Below, piece after piece: positions 19,249 through 27,585 of a stretch of 64,000 nucleotides of DNA. The notes beneath the pieces are model-generated. The model was given only the letters and a program-made list of their open reading frames with translations. It was not told the DNA's origin and did not search any database. Position numbers and translations under genes: made by a program. Source of the DNA: Nocardioides plantarum (lineage in GTDB: Bacteria > Actinomycetota > Actinomycetes > Propionibacteriales > Nocardioidaceae); NCBI RefSeq assembly GCF_006346395.1, contig NZ_VDMS01000004.1, positions 310,001 to 374,000 of the forward strand, in the 5' to 3' direction. Each line of letters begins with the position of its first letter. Position 1 is the stretch's first letter.

Positions 19249-20559
19249 TCACGCGTCGACGGCCGCCGTACGGCTGTCGTCGTCGGCCCGCTCGGCGGCG
19301 ACGCGCCGGATCAGGACGGTGCCGATCTTGTTGCGGCGCCCGGCGGTGTCCTCGGCCTCGAAGCGCAGGCCGTGCGCCTCGACGTAGGAGCCCGGGATCG
19401 GGACCCGGCCCAGGTGCTTGGCCATCAGCCCGCCGACGCTGTCGACGTCCTCCTCCTCGACGTCGAAGCCGAACAGCTCGTCGAGGTCGTCGATCGGGTA
19501 GCGCGACGACACCCGGAAGCCGTCGGCGGCGGCGAGCGCCTCGACCTCGATCTCGTCCTGGTCGTACTCGTCGGTGATCTCGCCGACGATCTCCTCCAGG
19601 AGGTCCTCGATGGTGATCAAGCCGGCGGTGCCGCCGTACTCGTCGACGACGACGGCGATGTGGGTGCGTCCGGCCTGCATCTCGCGCAGCTGGTCGTCGA
19701 CCGGCTTGGACTCCGGCACCCAGGCGACCGGGCGCATGACCTCCTCGACCTGCTGGGTCAGCTCGACGTCGGGGGCCTCGAAGTCGCGGCGCACGATGTC
19801 CTTGAGGTAGGCGAAGCCGCGGATGTCGTCGAGGTTGTCGCCGATGACCGGGAGTCGGGAGTAGCCGCTGCGCAGGAACAGCGACATGGTCTGGCGCAGG
19901 TTCTTGTAGTGCTCGATGTAGACCACGTCGCCGCGCGGCACCATCACCTCGCGCACCGTCGTGTCGCCGAGCTCGAAGACCGAGTGGATCATCTTGCGCT
20001 CGTCGGCCTCGATGACGGCCGAGGCCTCGGCGAAGTCGACGAGCTCGCGCAGCTCGGTCTCGGACGAGAACGGCCCCTCCCTGAATCCCTTGCCGGGGGT
20101 CAGCGCGTTGCCGAGCAGGATGAGCAGGCCGGACAGCGGTCCGAGGACGCTGGTCAGCCGCACCAGGACGCCGGCCGAGGCCAGCGCCACCTGCTCGGAG
20201 TGCTGCCGGCCGAGGGTGCGGGGCCCTACCCCGATGACCACGAACGACACGACGAGCATCGTGCCGATCGAGACCAGCACGCTCACCCACCGCGGCCCGT
20301 CGATGGCCCGGTCGAGCTCGAGGGTCACCAGCACGATCGCGGCCACCTCGCACAGCAGGCGCAGCAGCAGCACGGTGTTGAGGTGACGAGGAGCGTCCTC
20401 GAGCAGCACGACCAGGCTCTTGGCGCCGGCGCGCTCGTCGTGGACGAGCTCGTGGGCGCGGGCCTTGGAGAACGATCCGAGAGCGGCGTCGACGGCGGAG
20501 AACACGCCCGCGAGCACGACCAGCACGGCCGCTGCCAGCAGGACGACGGTGCCCGTCAC
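19249..20559 (-). CDS. hemolysin-family CBS/CorC_HlyC membrane protein
   Basis: A 436-aa integral membrane protein. The DUF21/CNNM domain (about 1-185) has three to four hydrophobic helices ([40 protein letters not shown]). Two CBS domains follow (about 205-325; [48 protein letters not shown]), then a CorC_HlyC domain. Relatives act in Mg2+/Co2+ transport or resistance; the name hemolysin is historical. The GTG start at 20559 overlaps the ybeY stop by 4 nt, so it is translated with the phoH-ybeY operon. The frame is open further upstream but lies inside ybeY. Confidence 0.9.
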   Translation of the reverse strand: MTGTVVLLAAAVLVVLAGVFSAVDAALGSFSKARAHELVHDERAGAKSLVVLLEDAPRHLNTVLLLRLLCEVAAIVLVTLELDRAIDGPRWVSVLVSIGTMLVVSFVVIGVGPRTLGRQHSEQVALASAGVLVRLTSVLGPLSGLLILLGNALTPGKGFREGPFSSETELRELVDFAEASAVIEADERKMIHSVFELGDTTVREVMVPRGDVVYIEHYKNLRQTMSLFLRSGYSRLPVIGDNLDDIRGFAYLKDIVRRDFEAPDVELTQQVEEVMRPVAWVPESKPVDDQLREMQAGRTHIAVVVDEYGGTAGLITIEDLLEEIVGEITDEYDQDEIEVEALAAADGFRVSSRYPIDDLDELFGFDVEEEDVDSVGGLMAKHLGRVPIPGSYVEAHGLRFEAEDTAGRRNKIGTVLIRRVAAERADDDSRTAAVDA

Positions 20560-21005
20560 CGGCTGCGCCACTCCCCCAGCAGCCGGTCCTGCAGGCCGAA
20601 CATCTCGGCGTGCTCCTCGGGCTCGGCGTGGTCGTAGCCCAGCAGGTGGAGGATGCCGTGAGTCGTGAGCAGCTCGATCTCGGCCAGGGTGCCGTGGCCG
20701 GCGGTCGCACCCTGCTGCTCGGCGATCTGCGGGCACAGCATGATGTCGCCGAGCACGCCCTCCTCGGGCTCCTCGTCGACCAGGCCGGGACGCAGCTCGT
20801 CCATCGGGAAGGCCAGCACGTCGGTCGGGCCCTCCTTGTCCATCCACTTCTCGTTGAGCTCGGTGATGGTGGCCTCGTCGACGGCCTTGATGCAGAGCTC
20901 GGCCAGCGGGTGGACGCGCATGGAGTCCATGACGAAGCGGCTCAGCTGAGCCAGGTGCTTGACGTCGATGCCGGTGCCGGACTCGTCGAGGATCTCGATG
21001 GTCAT
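20556..21005 (-). CDS. ybeY: endoribonuclease YbeY (rRNA maturation)
   Basis: A 149-aa metal-dependent RNase for 16S rRNA 3'-end maturation and ribosome quality control. The zinc-binding motif HGILHLLGYDH (H-x3-H-x5-H type) and the DVLAFPMDE segment are present. The gene follows phoH by 5 nt and overlaps the CBS gene by 4 nt, the standard phoH-ybeY-CBS order; era follows further downstream, after several inserted genes. Confidence 0.95.
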   Translation of the reverse strand: MTIEILDESGTGIDVKHLAQLSRFVMDSMRVHPLAELCIKAVDEATITELNEKWMDKEGPTDVLAFPMDELRPGLVDEEPEEGVLGDIMLCPQIAEQQGATAGHGTLAEIELLTTHGILHLLGYDHAEPEEHAEMFGLQDRLLGEWRSR

Positions 21006-21010
21006 CGGCG

Positions 21011-22024
21011 CTACCGTCGCTGCTCGGGCGCGGTGGCCAGGCCGCCGCGGTTGTCGAACTCGTCGTAGGCCGCCACGATCTTGCCGACCAGACGGTGTCG
21101 GACGACGTCCTGGGCGGTCAGCCGCTGGAAGGAGATGTCGTCGACGTCGTCGAGGATGCCCTCGATGATCCGCAGGCCCGACTTGACGCTGTGGGGCAGG
21201 TCGACCTGGGTGATGTCGCCGGTGACGACGATCTTGGAGCCGAAGCCCAGGCGGGTCAGGAACATCTTCATCTGCTCGGGCGTCGTGTTCTGCGCCTCGT
21301 CGAGGATGATGAAGCTGTCGTTGAGCGTGCGGCCCCTCATGTAGGCCAGGGGGGCGACCTCGATGGTGCCGGCGGCGAGCAGCTTGGGGATCGTCTCGGG
21401 ATCGATCATGTCGTGCAGGGCGTCGTACAGGGGGCGCAGGTAGGGGTCGATCTTCTCGCTCAGCGTGCCGGGGAGGTAGCCCAGGCTCTCGCCGGCCTCG
21501 ACGGCCGGGCGGGTGAGGATGATCCGGTTGATCTGCTTGGCCTGCAGCGCCTGCACCGCCTTGGCCATCGCCAGGTAGGTCTTGCCGGTGCCGGCGGGTC
21601 CGATGCCGAAGGTGATGGTGTTCTTGTCGATCGAGTCGACGTAGCGCTTCTGGTTGAGCGTCTTGGGCCGGATGGAGCGGCCCCGGTTGCTGAGGATGTT
21701 CATCGACAGCACGTCGGCCGGGCGCTCGGTGGTCTCCTGGCGCAGCATCTCGATCGCGCGCTCGACGGTCTCGGACGTGACGCCCTGACCGGTGCGGATG
21801 ATCGTGACCAGCTCGTCGAGGAGCCGCTCGGCGAGGGCGACCTCGCCCGGGTTGCCCCGCATGGTGATGCGGTTGCCGCGCACGTGGATCTCGGCCTGGA
21901 AGCCACCCTCGATGATGCCGAGGTACTCGTCTCCCGGGCCGAGCAGGCTGACCATGTCGATGCTGTTGGGGACCACGACCGTGTGGCGCGTCTGGAGGTC
22001 ACCGGTGGGGTTCGAGTCAGTCAT
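21011..22024 (-). CDS. phoH: PhoH-family ATPase (YbeZ type)
   Basis: A 337-aa protein with an N-terminal KH-like region (about 10-105) and the PhoH P-loop domain. Walker A is GPAGTGKTYLA and Walker B is SFIILDEAQNTTPEQ; the motif TGDITQVDLP is also present. Products of this family act with YbeY in RNA metabolism. The ATG at 22024 is the first Met of the conserved part; the frame upstream of it is not conserved. There is no strong ribosome-binding site. It is divergent from the small membrane-protein gene at 22165. Confidence 0.93.
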   Translation of the reverse strand: MTDSNPTGDLQTRHTVVVPNSIDMVSLLGPGDEYLGIIEGGFQAEIHVRGNRITMRGNPGEVALAERLLDELVTIIRTGQGVTSETVERAIEMLRQETTERPADVLSMNILSNRGRSIRPKTLNQKRYVDSIDKNTITFGIGPAGTGKTYLAMAKAVQALQAKQINRIILTRPAVEAGESLGYLPGTLSEKIDPYLRPLYDALHDMIDPETIPKLLAAGTIEVAPLAYMRGRTLNDSFIILDEAQNTTPEQMKMFLTRLGFGSKIVVTGDITQVDLPHSVKSGLRIIEGILDDVDDISFQRLTAQDVVRHRLVGKIVAAYDEFDNRGGLATAPEQRR

Positions 22025-22164
22025 GGGTGCCCGGGGTGGGCTGCCTTTCGTCGGATGCAGGAGAGACCATCGTACGTCGACCGGCCGGCCCGGCGCCCGC
22101 GAGATCCGGCCCCGCACGGGTGAAGGCGCACCACGGGCACCACGGTGGGACGTACGGTGGGTCC

Positions 22165-22431
22165 ATGCGGGACGAGCCGGTCGACGAGTTCGACGAGGAC
22201 TACGCCCCCGACGACGACAGCCCGCCCTTCTGGTTCAACGGTCAGCACCTGCCCGAGGAGGCCCGCACGATGGGCCTGACCCAGCACGTGCCCGACGGTG
22301 CGCTGCTCGACTTCGCCGGCAGCCTCGACGGCGCCAAGCCCCTGCACCGCCTCACCGCCTGGGTGCTGCTGGTGGTCTTCGGGCTACCGGTCGTGTTCGC
22401 CCTGATGCGGCTCTGGTACGCCTTCGTCTGA
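22165..22431 (+). CDS. small single-pass membrane protein
   Basis: An 88-aa protein of unknown function. It has an acidic N-terminus (MRDEPVDEFDEDYAPDDD), an amphipathic middle, and one C-terminal transmembrane helix (WVLLVVFGLPVVFALMRLW), so most of it should face the cytoplasm (or be tail-anchored). TACGGT lies 6 nt before the ATG with no ribosome-binding site. The stop is 9 nt from the convergent HIT gene. Confidence 0.7.
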   Translation: MRDEPVDEFDEDYAPDDDSPPFWFNGQHLPEEARTMGLTQHVPDGALLDFAGSLDGAKPLHRLTAWVLLVVFGLPVVFALMRLWYAFV

Positions 22432-22440
22432 TCCAGCTGC

Positions 22441-22782
22441 TCAGCCGGGCGGCCAGCCCAGGTCGCGACCGGCGAGCACGTGCAGGTGGGTGTGGAACAC
22501 CGTCTGGCCCGCGCCGGCCCCGGTGTTGAACACCAGGCGGTAGTCGTCGGCGTACCCCTCGGCGGCGGCGACCGCGGCCGCGGTGCGGACCAGCTCGGCC
22601 GAGGCCTCCGGGTCGCCCGCGGCGAGGTCGGCGGCGTTGGCGTGGTGGTCGCGAGGCACGACCAGCACGTGGAGCGGCGCCTGGGGGTTGAGGTCGCGGA
22701 AGGCGAGGGTGCGCTCGGTCGTGTGCACGACCTCCGCAGGGACGTCACCGGACACGATCGCGCAGAAGAGACAGTCAGCCAC
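22441..22782 (-). CDS. HIT-family (histidine triad) nucleotide hydrolase
   Basis: A 113-aa Hint-type protein. The zinc-coordinating DCLFCAIVSGDVPAEVV opening and the HIT motif HTHLHVLAG (the middle His is the nucleophile for AMP-lysine or AMP-ester hydrolysis) are intact. The GTG start at 22782 has TACCGT 6 nt upstream, again leaderless in form. The true substrate is not known. Confidence 0.93.
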   Translation of the reverse strand: MADCLFCAIVSGDVPAEVVHTTERTLAFRDLNPQAPLHVLVVPRDHHANAADLAAGDPEASAELVRTAAAVAAAEGYADDYRLVFNTGAGAGQTVFHTHLHVLAGRDLGWPPG

Positions 22783-22822
22783 GCCGCCACGGTAAACCCC
22801 GGGCCGTCGCCGCGCGTCCCAC

Positions 22823-22854
22823 TAGCGTGACCACCCATGCGATCGAGCGGAGGA
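22823..22854 (+). promoter_or_regulatory. promoter and ribosome-binding site of the sigma-factor operon
   Basis: TAGCGT at 22823-22828 looks like a -10 and would start the transcript near 22835. GGAGGA at 22849-22854 is a strong ribosome-binding site 5 nt before the GTG at 22860, which fixes that start over a GTG at 22827 that lies inside the -10. Confidence 0.6.
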
Positions 22855-22859
22855 CCGCG

Positions 22860-23387
22860 GTGACCGAGCCGTCGTCCTGGGACGCCGACGCCGCCGTCGA
22901 GGCCCTGTACGCCGCCCACTGGCGTCGGCTCGTCCGGCTCTCGGTCCTGCTGGTGCGCGACGTCGGCACTGCCGAGGAGGTCGTGCAGGACGCGTTCGTC
23001 GCCCTGCACGGACGCTGGCGGCGGCTGCGCGACCCTGACAAGGCGTTGGCCTACCTGCGCCAGGCCGTGGTCAACCGGTCGCGCTCGGTGCTGCGCCACC
23101 GTGGCGTCGTCGACCGGCACGCCGCCCGCGACCGCGCCCCCGAGCCGCTGCCGTCGGCCGAGGCGCCGGCCCTGGCCCGCGACCGGCGCGAGACGGTCCT
23201 CGACGCGATGCGCGCCCTCCCCCAGCGCCAGCGCGAGGTGCTCGCCCTGCGCTACTACCTCGACCTGTCCGAGGCCGACATCGCCGACGCTCTCGGGATC
23301 AGCCGTGGCGCGGTCAAGTCCCACGCCTCCCGCGGCTCTGCCGCCCTCCGCACGCTGCTCGCCCCGCTCGAAGGAGACGACCTGTGA
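22860..23387 (+). CDS. ECF sigma factor, SigE-family type
   Basis: A 175-aa sigma-70 family protein with region 2 (about 18-85: LYAAHWRRLVRLSVLLVRDVGTAEEVVQDAFVAL) and region 4 (about 118-168: MRALPQRQREVLALRYYLDLSEADIADALGISRGAVKSHASRG). The length and RRLRDPDKALAYLRQAVVNRSRS fit the actinobacterial SigE-family ECF group. The next gene begins with a GTGA overlap and encodes a single-pass membrane protein. That protein is a candidate partner or anti-sigma factor, although it has no recognisable zinc anti-sigma motif. Confidence 0.9.
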   Translation: MTEPSSWDADAAVEALYAAHWRRLVRLSVLLVRDVGTAEEVVQDAFVALHGRWRRLRDPDKALAYLRQAVVNRSRSVLRHRGVVDRHAARDRAPEPLPSAEAPALARDRRETVLDAMRALPQRQREVLALRYYLDLSEADIADALGISRGAVKSHASRGSAALRTLLAPLEGDDL

Positions 23388-24442
23388 ACACCCCGGACCG
23401 CGGTGGCGACCCTGACGGCGACCCTGACGGCGACTTCGTGCGAGCGGTCCTCGACGGCGCCGTCTGCGGGGTCGAGCCCGTGGACCGGCTCGCCGCGATC
23501 CAGGCCCGGACGGCTGAGCCGTCCCGGCGCGGCCGGTACGCCGCCGGTGGTGCCGTGCTCGCCGCCGCGGCCGTCGTCGTGGCGGTCGCAGTGGTGGCGA
23601 CCGGTGACGGTGACGGGCCGACCCGGGGTGTGGGCCCCGCCGTTGCGACGACCAGGCCGGACCAGACGTCGTCCGACCCCGCACGACTCGAGGCTCCGTC
23701 CCCCGGGCCGACCGCGCCGACCGAGGCGCCGGCGGGGTCGCGACCGCGGGCGATCTACTACGTGGGCGACACTCCCGAGGGGCCGGCGTTGTTCCGCGAG
23801 TTCCACCGGGTCGGTCGGTCCGACGCCGAGCAGACCGTCTCGCTGGCCACCACCGCGAGCGCCGACGATCCCGACTACCGCACCCTGTGGCCGGGAGCCC
23901 TCGACGACGTCAGCCTCACGGGGACCGGTCTCGCCGGCTCGTGGACCGTGACGGTCCCCGCGAGCCTGGCCGAGCGCCCGGAGGGGATGTCGGAGCGGGA
24001 GGCGGTGCTGGCGGTCCAGCAGGTCGTCTACACCGTCCAGGCGACCGGGCGCACCGACGCCGGTGTCCGGTTCACCGGGCCGACCGTCCTCGGCGTCCCG
24101 GTGCCGGACGACGGCTTCACCCGCGACCCGGACGTCGTGGCCGACGTCAACATCTCCGACCCGGTCGAGGGCCGAGCGGTGACGGGGGCCTTCACCGCGC
24201 GGGGGGTCGCCGACTCCTTCGAGGCCACCGTGCCGTGGCGGGTCGTCGACGGTGGCGGTGAGGTCGTCGTCTCGGGAGCGGCGACCGCGTCGGGCTTCGG
24301 GCGGCTCCACCCGTGGGAGACCACCGTCGACGTCTCCGCGCTGGCCCCCGGCACCTACACCTTCGAGGCGTCGACCTCCGACCCGTCCGACGGCGAGGGC
24401 GCGGGCCCCACCACCGACACGCGCTCGATCACCGTCACCTGA
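23384..24442 (+). CDS. membrane protein with GerMN-like and Gmad2 domains, linked to the sigma factor
   Basis: A 352-aa protein coupled to the sigma gene by a 4-nt overlap. A short cytoplasmic N-terminus (about 1-48, acidic, with repeated DPDGDPDGD) is followed by one transmembrane helix (about 52-72). A low-complexity linker, a GerMN-like region (IYYVGDTPEGPALFREFHRV) and a C-terminal Gmad2 Ig-like domain (about 255-350, ending YTFEASTSDPSDGEGAGP) lie outside. The topology is that of an anti-sigma factor, but the inside segment has no HxxxCxxC. It is paralogous to the next gene. Confidence 0.75.
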   Translation: MNTPDRGGDPDGDPDGDFVRAVLDGAVCGVEPVDRLAAIQARTAEPSRRGRYAAGGAVLAAAAVVVAVAVVATGDGDGPTRGVGPAVATTRPDQTSSDPARLEAPSPGPTAPTEAPAGSRPRAIYYVGDTPEGPALFREFHRVGRSDAEQTVSLATTASADDPDYRTLWPGALDDVSLTGTGLAGSWTVTVPASLAERPEGMSEREAVLAVQQVVYTVQATGRTDAGVRFTGPTVLGVPVPDDGFTRDPDVVADVNISDPVEGRAVTGAFTARGVADSFEATVPWRVVDGGGEVVVSGAATASGFGRLHPWETTVDVSALAPGTYTFEASTSDPSDGEGAGPTTDTRSITVT

Positions 24443-24469
24443 CCGCACCACCCCGACAGGATGGAACCC

Positions 24470-25423
24470 ATGAACACCAGGAACGGTCTCGCCGTGCTCG
24501 CCCTCTCGGGAACCCTCCTCGCCGGCCTGACGGCCTGCGGCGACGACACCGACCCCACGTCGGGCGAGACCCAGACCGACCCGGCCACCTCGAGCAGCAC
24601 GCCGAGCCCCACGACCCCCGCGAGCACCGGGTCGTCGAGCGCGCCGACCGAGCCCTCGACCGACTCCAGCCCCACCGAGACCGACGCGCCGGAGCCCGGC
24701 ACGGTCGTCGTCCCGGTCTACTTCACCGGTGACACCCCGATGGGGCCGCGGCTCTACCGCGAGTTCCGCCGGGTCGAGTCCGACGACCCACTCGAGGAGG
24801 CCGCCACGCTTCTCGTCGGCGGCGACGCGCTCGACCCCGACTACGGCACGCTCCTGCAGGGGGTGACGGTCGAGTCGGTCGAGCAGCGCGACGGCGCGAT
24901 CGTCGTCACGCTGGGCGACGACTCCCCCCTCACCGCCGGCAAGGGCACGTCGTCCGTGGAGGCCAGGCTGGCCGTGCAGTCGCTCGTCTACACGCTGCAG
25001 GGCGCCGCACAGACCCGCGACCCGGTCCGGACGGTCCTGTCCGACGGCAGCTCCGCCGATCTCTACGGCCAGCCGACCGGCAAGGGCGTCAAGGCCGCCG
25101 CCCAGCTCGAGGTGCTCGCGCTGGTCAGCGTCACGACGCCCGAGGAGGGCGCCACCGCGTCCGGCACGCTTGCCGTGTCGGGGGTGGCCAGCTCGTTCGA
25201 GGCCACCGTCCCGTACGCCGTCCTCGACTCCTCGGGCAAGGAGGTGATCTCCGACTTCACGACCGCCGAGCAGTTCGGCGACCGCCTCTACCCCTTCGAG
25301 GCCGAGGTCGACATCAGCGGACTCGAGGCCGGCACCTACACGTTCGTGGCCCGGACCGACGACCCGTCGGACGGCGAGGGCCCGGGCCCGTTCGAGGACA
25401 CCAAGACCTTCACCGTCGGCTGA
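24470..25423 (+). CDS. lipoprotein with GerMN and Gmad2 domains
   Basis: A 317-aa lipoprotein. The signal peptide ends in LTAC (about residues 20-23), followed by a Ser/Thr/Pro-rich linker of about 55 residues. The GerMN-like domain (VVPVYFTGDTPMGPRLYREFRRV) and the C-terminal Gmad2 domain (TPEEGATASGTLAVSGVASSFEATVPY; ends DDPSDGEGPGP) match the preceding gene. The pair therefore arose by duplication: one copy is anchored by a helix, the other by lipid. These domains are known from spore-germination and cell-envelope proteins; here an envelope-sensing role with the sigma factor is inferred. The ATG at 24470 is preferred because AGG lies 9 nt upstream. Confidence 0.78.
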   Translation: MNTRNGLAVLALSGTLLAGLTACGDDTDPTSGETQTDPATSSSTPSPTTPASTGSSSAPTEPSTDSSPTETDAPEPGTVVVPVYFTGDTPMGPRLYREFRRVESDDPLEEAATLLVGGDALDPDYGTLLQGVTVESVEQRDGAIVVTLGDDSPLTAGKGTSSVEARLAVQSLVYTLQGAAQTRDPVRTVLSDGSSADLYGQPTGKGVKAAAQLEVLALVSVTTPEEGATASGTLAVSGVASSFEATVPYAVLDSSGKEVISDFTTAEQFGDRLYPFEAEVDISGLEAGTYTFVARTDDPSDGEGPGPFEDTKTFTVG

Positions 25424-25460
25424 CTCCCGGGGGGGGTGGCCGGGTGCTGGCGCTGCACCA

Positions 25461-25591
25461 CCCGACTCGTTCGATCGAACGGGTCGGGGCGGGGTTGGGC
25501 CCGGTCGCGGCACCCGACTCGTTCGATCGAACGAGTCGGGAGGGGTTGGGCCGGGTCGCGGCACCCGACTCGTTCGATTGCGCGAGTCGGT
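25461..25591. repeat. three-copy array of a 28-bp palindrome
   Basis: Copies at 25461-25488, 25513-25540 and 25564-25591 (period 52 and 51 bp). The middle copy is a perfect palindrome built from CCCGACTCGTTCGA and its complement; copy 1 has one change and copy 3 several. The spacers (GGGGTTGGGC..GGTCGCGGCA) are also similar. The array separates the convergent Gmad2 lipoprotein and rsmE genes and ends 4 bp from the rsmE stop. Confidence 0.9.
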
Positions 25592-25595
25592 CGAC

Positions 25596-26336
25596 TCAAC
25601 CCCACCGGTCGGTGCGCGACAGCAGCGCCGCCACCGCGGCCACGCCTGCGGTGGAGGTTCGCAGCACCTCGGCGCCCATCCGCACGCTGACGGCGCCGGC
25701 CGCGACGAAGGCCGCGACCTCGTCGTCGGTCAGGCCTCCCTCGGGGCCTACGACCACGACGACCCGCCCGGACGCCGGGACGTCGAGGGAGGCCAGTGGT
25801 GCCACGGCGTCCTCGTGCAGCACGACGGCCAGGTCGGCCGCGGCGACCAGGGCGACGACGTCGTCGGTGGACGCCAGCGGTGCCACGGTCGGGTGCCACG
25901 GGCGCCGCGCCTGCTTGGCGGCCTCGCGGGCCGTCGAGCGCCAGCGGGCCAGGGACTTCTCTGCGCGCTCCCCTTTCCAGACCGCCACCGAGCGGGCCGC
26001 GGCCCAGGGCACGATCTCGCCGACGCCGACCTCGGTGAGCACCTCGACGGCCAGCTCGCCGCGATCGCCCTTGGGCAGGGCCTGGACCACCACCACCTGC
26101 GGCGTCGGCTCCGGCTCGCGGGTGACCTCGTCGGCCACGACCTCGAGCAGCCGCTTGCCGGTCGTCGTGATCGTGCCGACCACGGTGGCGCCCAGGCCGT
26201 CGGTGAGCACGACCCGCTCACCCGCGCGCAGCCGGCGTACGGCGACGGCGTGGTGGGCCTCGTCGCCCTCGACGACCACCGGGTCGCCGACCCGGACGCC
26301 GTCGAGCGAGGGAACCAGGTGGACCGGGAGAGACAT
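25596..26336 (-). CDS. rsmE: 16S rRNA (uracil1498-N3)-methyltransferase
   Basis: A 246-aa SPOUT-class methyltransferase that modifies U1498 of 16S rRNA. An N-terminal PUA-like domain (HHAVAVRRLRAGERVVLTDG) precedes the knotted SAM domain. The latter has the signatures QALPKGDRGELAVEVLTEVGV, RWRSTAREAAKQARRPWHP, VVVVGPEGGLTDDEV and MGAEVLRTSTAG. It follows dnaJ; the ATG lies inside an 11-bp direct repeat and has no ribosome-binding site, so translation may depend on coupling. Confidence 0.95.
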   Translation of the reverse strand: MSLPVHLVPSLDGVRVGDPVVVEGDEAHHAVAVRRLRAGERVVLTDGLGATVVGTITTTGKRLLEVVADEVTREPEPTPQVVVVQALPKGDRGELAVEVLTEVGVGEIVPWAAARSVAVWKGERAEKSLARWRSTAREAAKQARRPWHPTVAPLASTDDVVALVAAADLAVVLHEDAVAPLASLDVPASGRVVVVVGPEGGLTDDEVAAFVAAGAVSVRMGAEVLRTSTAGVAAVAALLSRTDRWG

Positions 26337-26372
26337 CAGCGTCGGATCAGCGTCGGATCAGCGTCGGATCAG
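26335..26372. repeat. 11-bp direct repeat joining dnaJ stop and rsmE start
   Basis: About 3.4 copies of ATCAGCGTCGG in tandem. The array contains both the dnaJ stop (26369-26371) and the rsmE start (26334-26336). Since 11 is not a multiple of three, gain or loss of a copy changes the spacing and relative frame of the two genes. Confidence 0.9.
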
Positions 26373-27526
26373 TGGCCGAAGAGTCGCCCGAAGACCGACT
26401 TCTGCTGGGCCTTGACCTGCCCGGTCGGCTGCTCCTCGCCCCGGATCGCGGCGAGCTCGCGGAGCAGCTCCTCCTGGCGCGGGTCGAGGCGGGTGGGGGT
26501 CTCGACGACGGTCGTGACGACGAGGTCGCCCCGTCCGCCGCGCAGGCCGGGCACGCCGCGACCGCGCAGCACCTGCTCGGTGCCCGACTGGGTGCCGGGG
26601 TCGATGTCGATCTCGAACGACGTCTCGACCCCGGACCCCGCACCGTTCTCGACGTCGGCCTCGAGGGTGGGGAGCGTGAGGGTGGTGCCGAGCGCGGCCG
26701 CGCTCATGGGCAGGGTGACGGTGCAGTGCAGGTCGTTGCCCTGGCGCACGAAGGTCTCGTGGGGCGCGACGTGGATCTCGACGTAGAGGTCGCCGGCGGG
26801 ACCGCCGCCGGGCCCGACCTCGCCCTGCTCACCGAGCTGCACCCGGGTGCCGGTGTCGACACCGGCCGGGATCTTGACGGTCAGGGTGCGGCCCGCGCGG
26901 ACGCGGCCGTCGCCGGAGCAGTCGCGGCACGGGTCGGGGATGATCGTGCCGAACCCGCGGCAGGCGCTGCAGGGGCGCAGGGTCCGGACCTCGCCGAGGA
27001 ACGAGCGCTGCACGACCGCCACCTCGCCTTGGCCCCGGCACGTCTCGCACGGGACCGGCTGGCTGCCCGGCGCGGCACCGTCGCCGTGGCAGGTCTCGCA
27101 GAGCACCGCGGTGTCGACCTTGAGCTCGCGGGTGACCCCGAACGCGGCCTCGGCCAGTTCGATCTCGATGCGGATCAGCGCGTCCTGACCCCGACGCATC
27201 CGGGACCGCGGACCACGTCCGCCGCCGCCGGCCCCGCCCTGGCCGCCGAAGAACGCGTCCATGATGTCGGTGAACGAGAAGCCGGCGCCCTGGCCGCCGA
27301 AGCCGGCGCCGCCGAACGCGTCGCCGCCGCGGTCGAACGCCGCCCGCTTCTGGGGGTCCGACAGCACCTCGTAGGCCGCCGTGACCTCCTTGAACTTCTC
27401 CTGCGTCTCCGGGTCGGGGTTGACGTCGGGGTGGAGCTGACGGGCGAGACGACGGTAGGCCTTCTTGATGGTGTCGGCGTCCGCGTCGCGGGCGACTCCG
27501 AGGAGGTCGTACGGGTCCTGGCTCAA
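26369..27526 (-). CDS. dnaJ: molecular chaperone DnaJ
   Basis: A 385-aa co-chaperone for DnaK. The J domain ([34 protein letters not shown]) has an intact HPD. A Gly/Phe-rich region follows (about 68-105). Four CxxCxGxG zinc motifs come next ([32 protein letters not shown]), then the C-terminal substrate-binding domain. The start is TTG at 27526 with AAGGA 6 nt upstream. It lies directly behind hrcA, so it should be under HrcA/CIRCE control; this is the second-type actinobacterial dnaJ (dnaJ2), away from dnaK. Confidence 0.95.
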   Translation of the reverse strand: MSQDPYDLLGVARDADADTIKKAYRRLARQLHPDVNPDPETQEKFKEVTAAYEVLSDPQKRAAFDRGGDAFGGAGFGGQGAGFSFTDIMDAFFGGQGGAGGGGRGPRSRMRRGQDALIRIEIELAEAAFGVTRELKVDTAVLCETCHGDGAAPGSQPVPCETCRGQGEVAVVQRSFLGEVRTLRPCSACRGFGTIIPDPCRDCSGDGRVRAGRTLTVKIPAGVDTGTRVQLGEQGEVGPGGGPAGDLYVEIHVAPHETFVRQGNDLHCTVTLPMSAAALGTTLTLPTLEADVENGAGSGVETSFEIDIDPGTQSGTEQVLRGRGVPGLRGGRGDLVVTTVVETPTRLDPRQEELLRELAAIRGEEQPTGQVKAQQKSVFGRLFGH

Positions 27527-27585
27527 CTGCGTTCCTTCGTGCGTGGGTGCGTGCGTGGGTTGGTGTGCGGGGGTACGACGGGCCG

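Noticed and set aside
17428..20637. 1069-codon plus-strand frame opposite sppA and the CBS gene
   Set aside because: It runs through two well-supported minus-strand genes and a non-coding inverted repeat and has no recognisable domain.
25461..25591. Possible CRISPR array or phage attachment site
   Set aside because: Only three palindromic copies with similar spacers, and no integrase, cas gene or tRNA nearby.
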